14,220 bases of DNA from Pseudomonadota bacterium (GTDB taxonomy: Bacteria; Desulfobacterota; DSM-4660; Desulfatiglandales; B25-G16), in contig JADFWK010000081.1 in NCBI GenBank assembly GCA_015223015.1, forward strand, positions 1 through 14,220, in the 5' to 3' direction. This document shows positions 13,907 through 14,220 of this stretch, one piece after another (within the stretch, counting starts at the first letter, position 1; the number at the start of each line of letters is the position of its first letter). A model generated the notes under the pieces. The model was not told the origin of the DNA. It saw only the letters and a list, made by a program, of their open reading frames with translations, and made no database searches. A program made the translations under genes and the position numbers.

Positions 13907-14220
13907 ATGGATAATAAGGAATTCTCAAAAGGACTCGAAAAGCGGACCCGAAAATTCGCTGTGAGCATAATTCGGCTGTCATCTATCTTGCCCAGTACGC
14001 CAGAGGGCATGGCAATAAGGAATCAGATCACAAAATCAGGTACTTCTATTGGCGCAAACTACCGTGAAGCCAATCGAGCTAGAAGCAAAGCAGATTTCAA
14101 AAATAAGATTAAGATCTGTGAAAGTGAAGCCAATGAAACACAATACTGGATAGAAGTAATTGTAGATGCAAAGTGGTTATCCTGGGAGAAGGCAAAATCA
14201 GAATATGATGAGTGCAGTGA
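13904..14220 (+). CDS. Four-helix-bundle protein (23S rRNA intervening-sequence type), cut by the window edge
   Basis: 105 codons are visible without a stop, out of about 115-125 expected for the family. The pattern LSSILPSTPEGMAIRNQITKSGTSIGANYREANRARSK is the core signature of the four-helix-bundle protein also called S23 or TIGR02436; the segment SIGANYREA is the most conserved. Helices are amphipathic and the product is basic at the N-terminus and soluble. Members form pentamers; the role is unknown, and they occur as rRNA intervening sequences or as free genes scattered in anaerobe genomes. The reading frame opens at 13889. ATG 13904 and ATG 13907 are adjacent and GTG 13895 is also in frame. 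No ribosome binding site is well spaced: GAGGAG at 13871-13876 is about 27 nt away. The repeats just upstream overlap the start. Confidence 0.9.
   Translation, partial: MMDNKEFSKGLEKRTRKFAVSIIRLSSILPSTPEGMAIRNQITKSGTSIGANYREANRARSKADFKNKIKICESEANETQYWIEVIVDAKWLSWEKAKSEYDECS

Overview
This window looks like part of an anaerobic, Desulfobacterota-like (deltaproteobacterial) chromosome. That is an inference from gene content: a NifS/NifU pair whose NifU carries a BFD-type [2Fe-2S] domain, a sodium-pumping decarboxylase beta subunit next to a stand-alone catalytic chain of methylmalonyl-CoA mutase, a thiolase/DUF35 pair, REP-like hairpins, and a four-helix-bundle gene preceded by short repeats. 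All recognised genes lie on the + strand.

Layout. 1-330 is non-coding and repeat-rich: two hairpin units, the second enclosing a pair of oppositely oriented REP-like hairpins. 331-2045 is a two-gene unit of an SCPx/archaeal-type thiolase and its DUF35 zinc-ribbon/OB-fold partner. After a 326-nt gap come nifS and nifU (2372-4170), overlapping by 4 nt. 4363-6747 is a loose run of small genes: a short asparaginase-like protein, an AlkD-type DNA glycosylase, a PhzF-family protein and an 85-residue unknown. 6946-9989 is hisS-aspS, overlapping by 10 nt, with a good terminator at 10155-10190.

10454-13789 is the metabolic core: a 70-residue biotin carrier, a strong terminator, a 42-residue single-span membrane protein, the Na+-translocating decarboxylase beta subunit and the methylmalonyl-CoA mutase catalytic chain. 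Together they point to succinyl-CoA/methylmalonyl-CoA/propionyl-CoA interconversion coupled to a sodium gradient. The carboxyltransferase, the B12-binding subunit and the epimerase are not in the window. The window ends in a four-helix-bundle (23S rRNA intervening-sequence type) gene, cut by the edge and preceded by seven copies of a 9-10 bp repeat that run into its start codon.

The most interesting unexplained signal is the leader at about 10738-10834, ahead of the membrane protein/pump genes. It holds a 12-bp inverted repeat whose right arm is also perfectly complementary to the 8 nt between the ribosome binding site and the start codon. It could be a mutually exclusive RNA switch or a multi-half-site operator.
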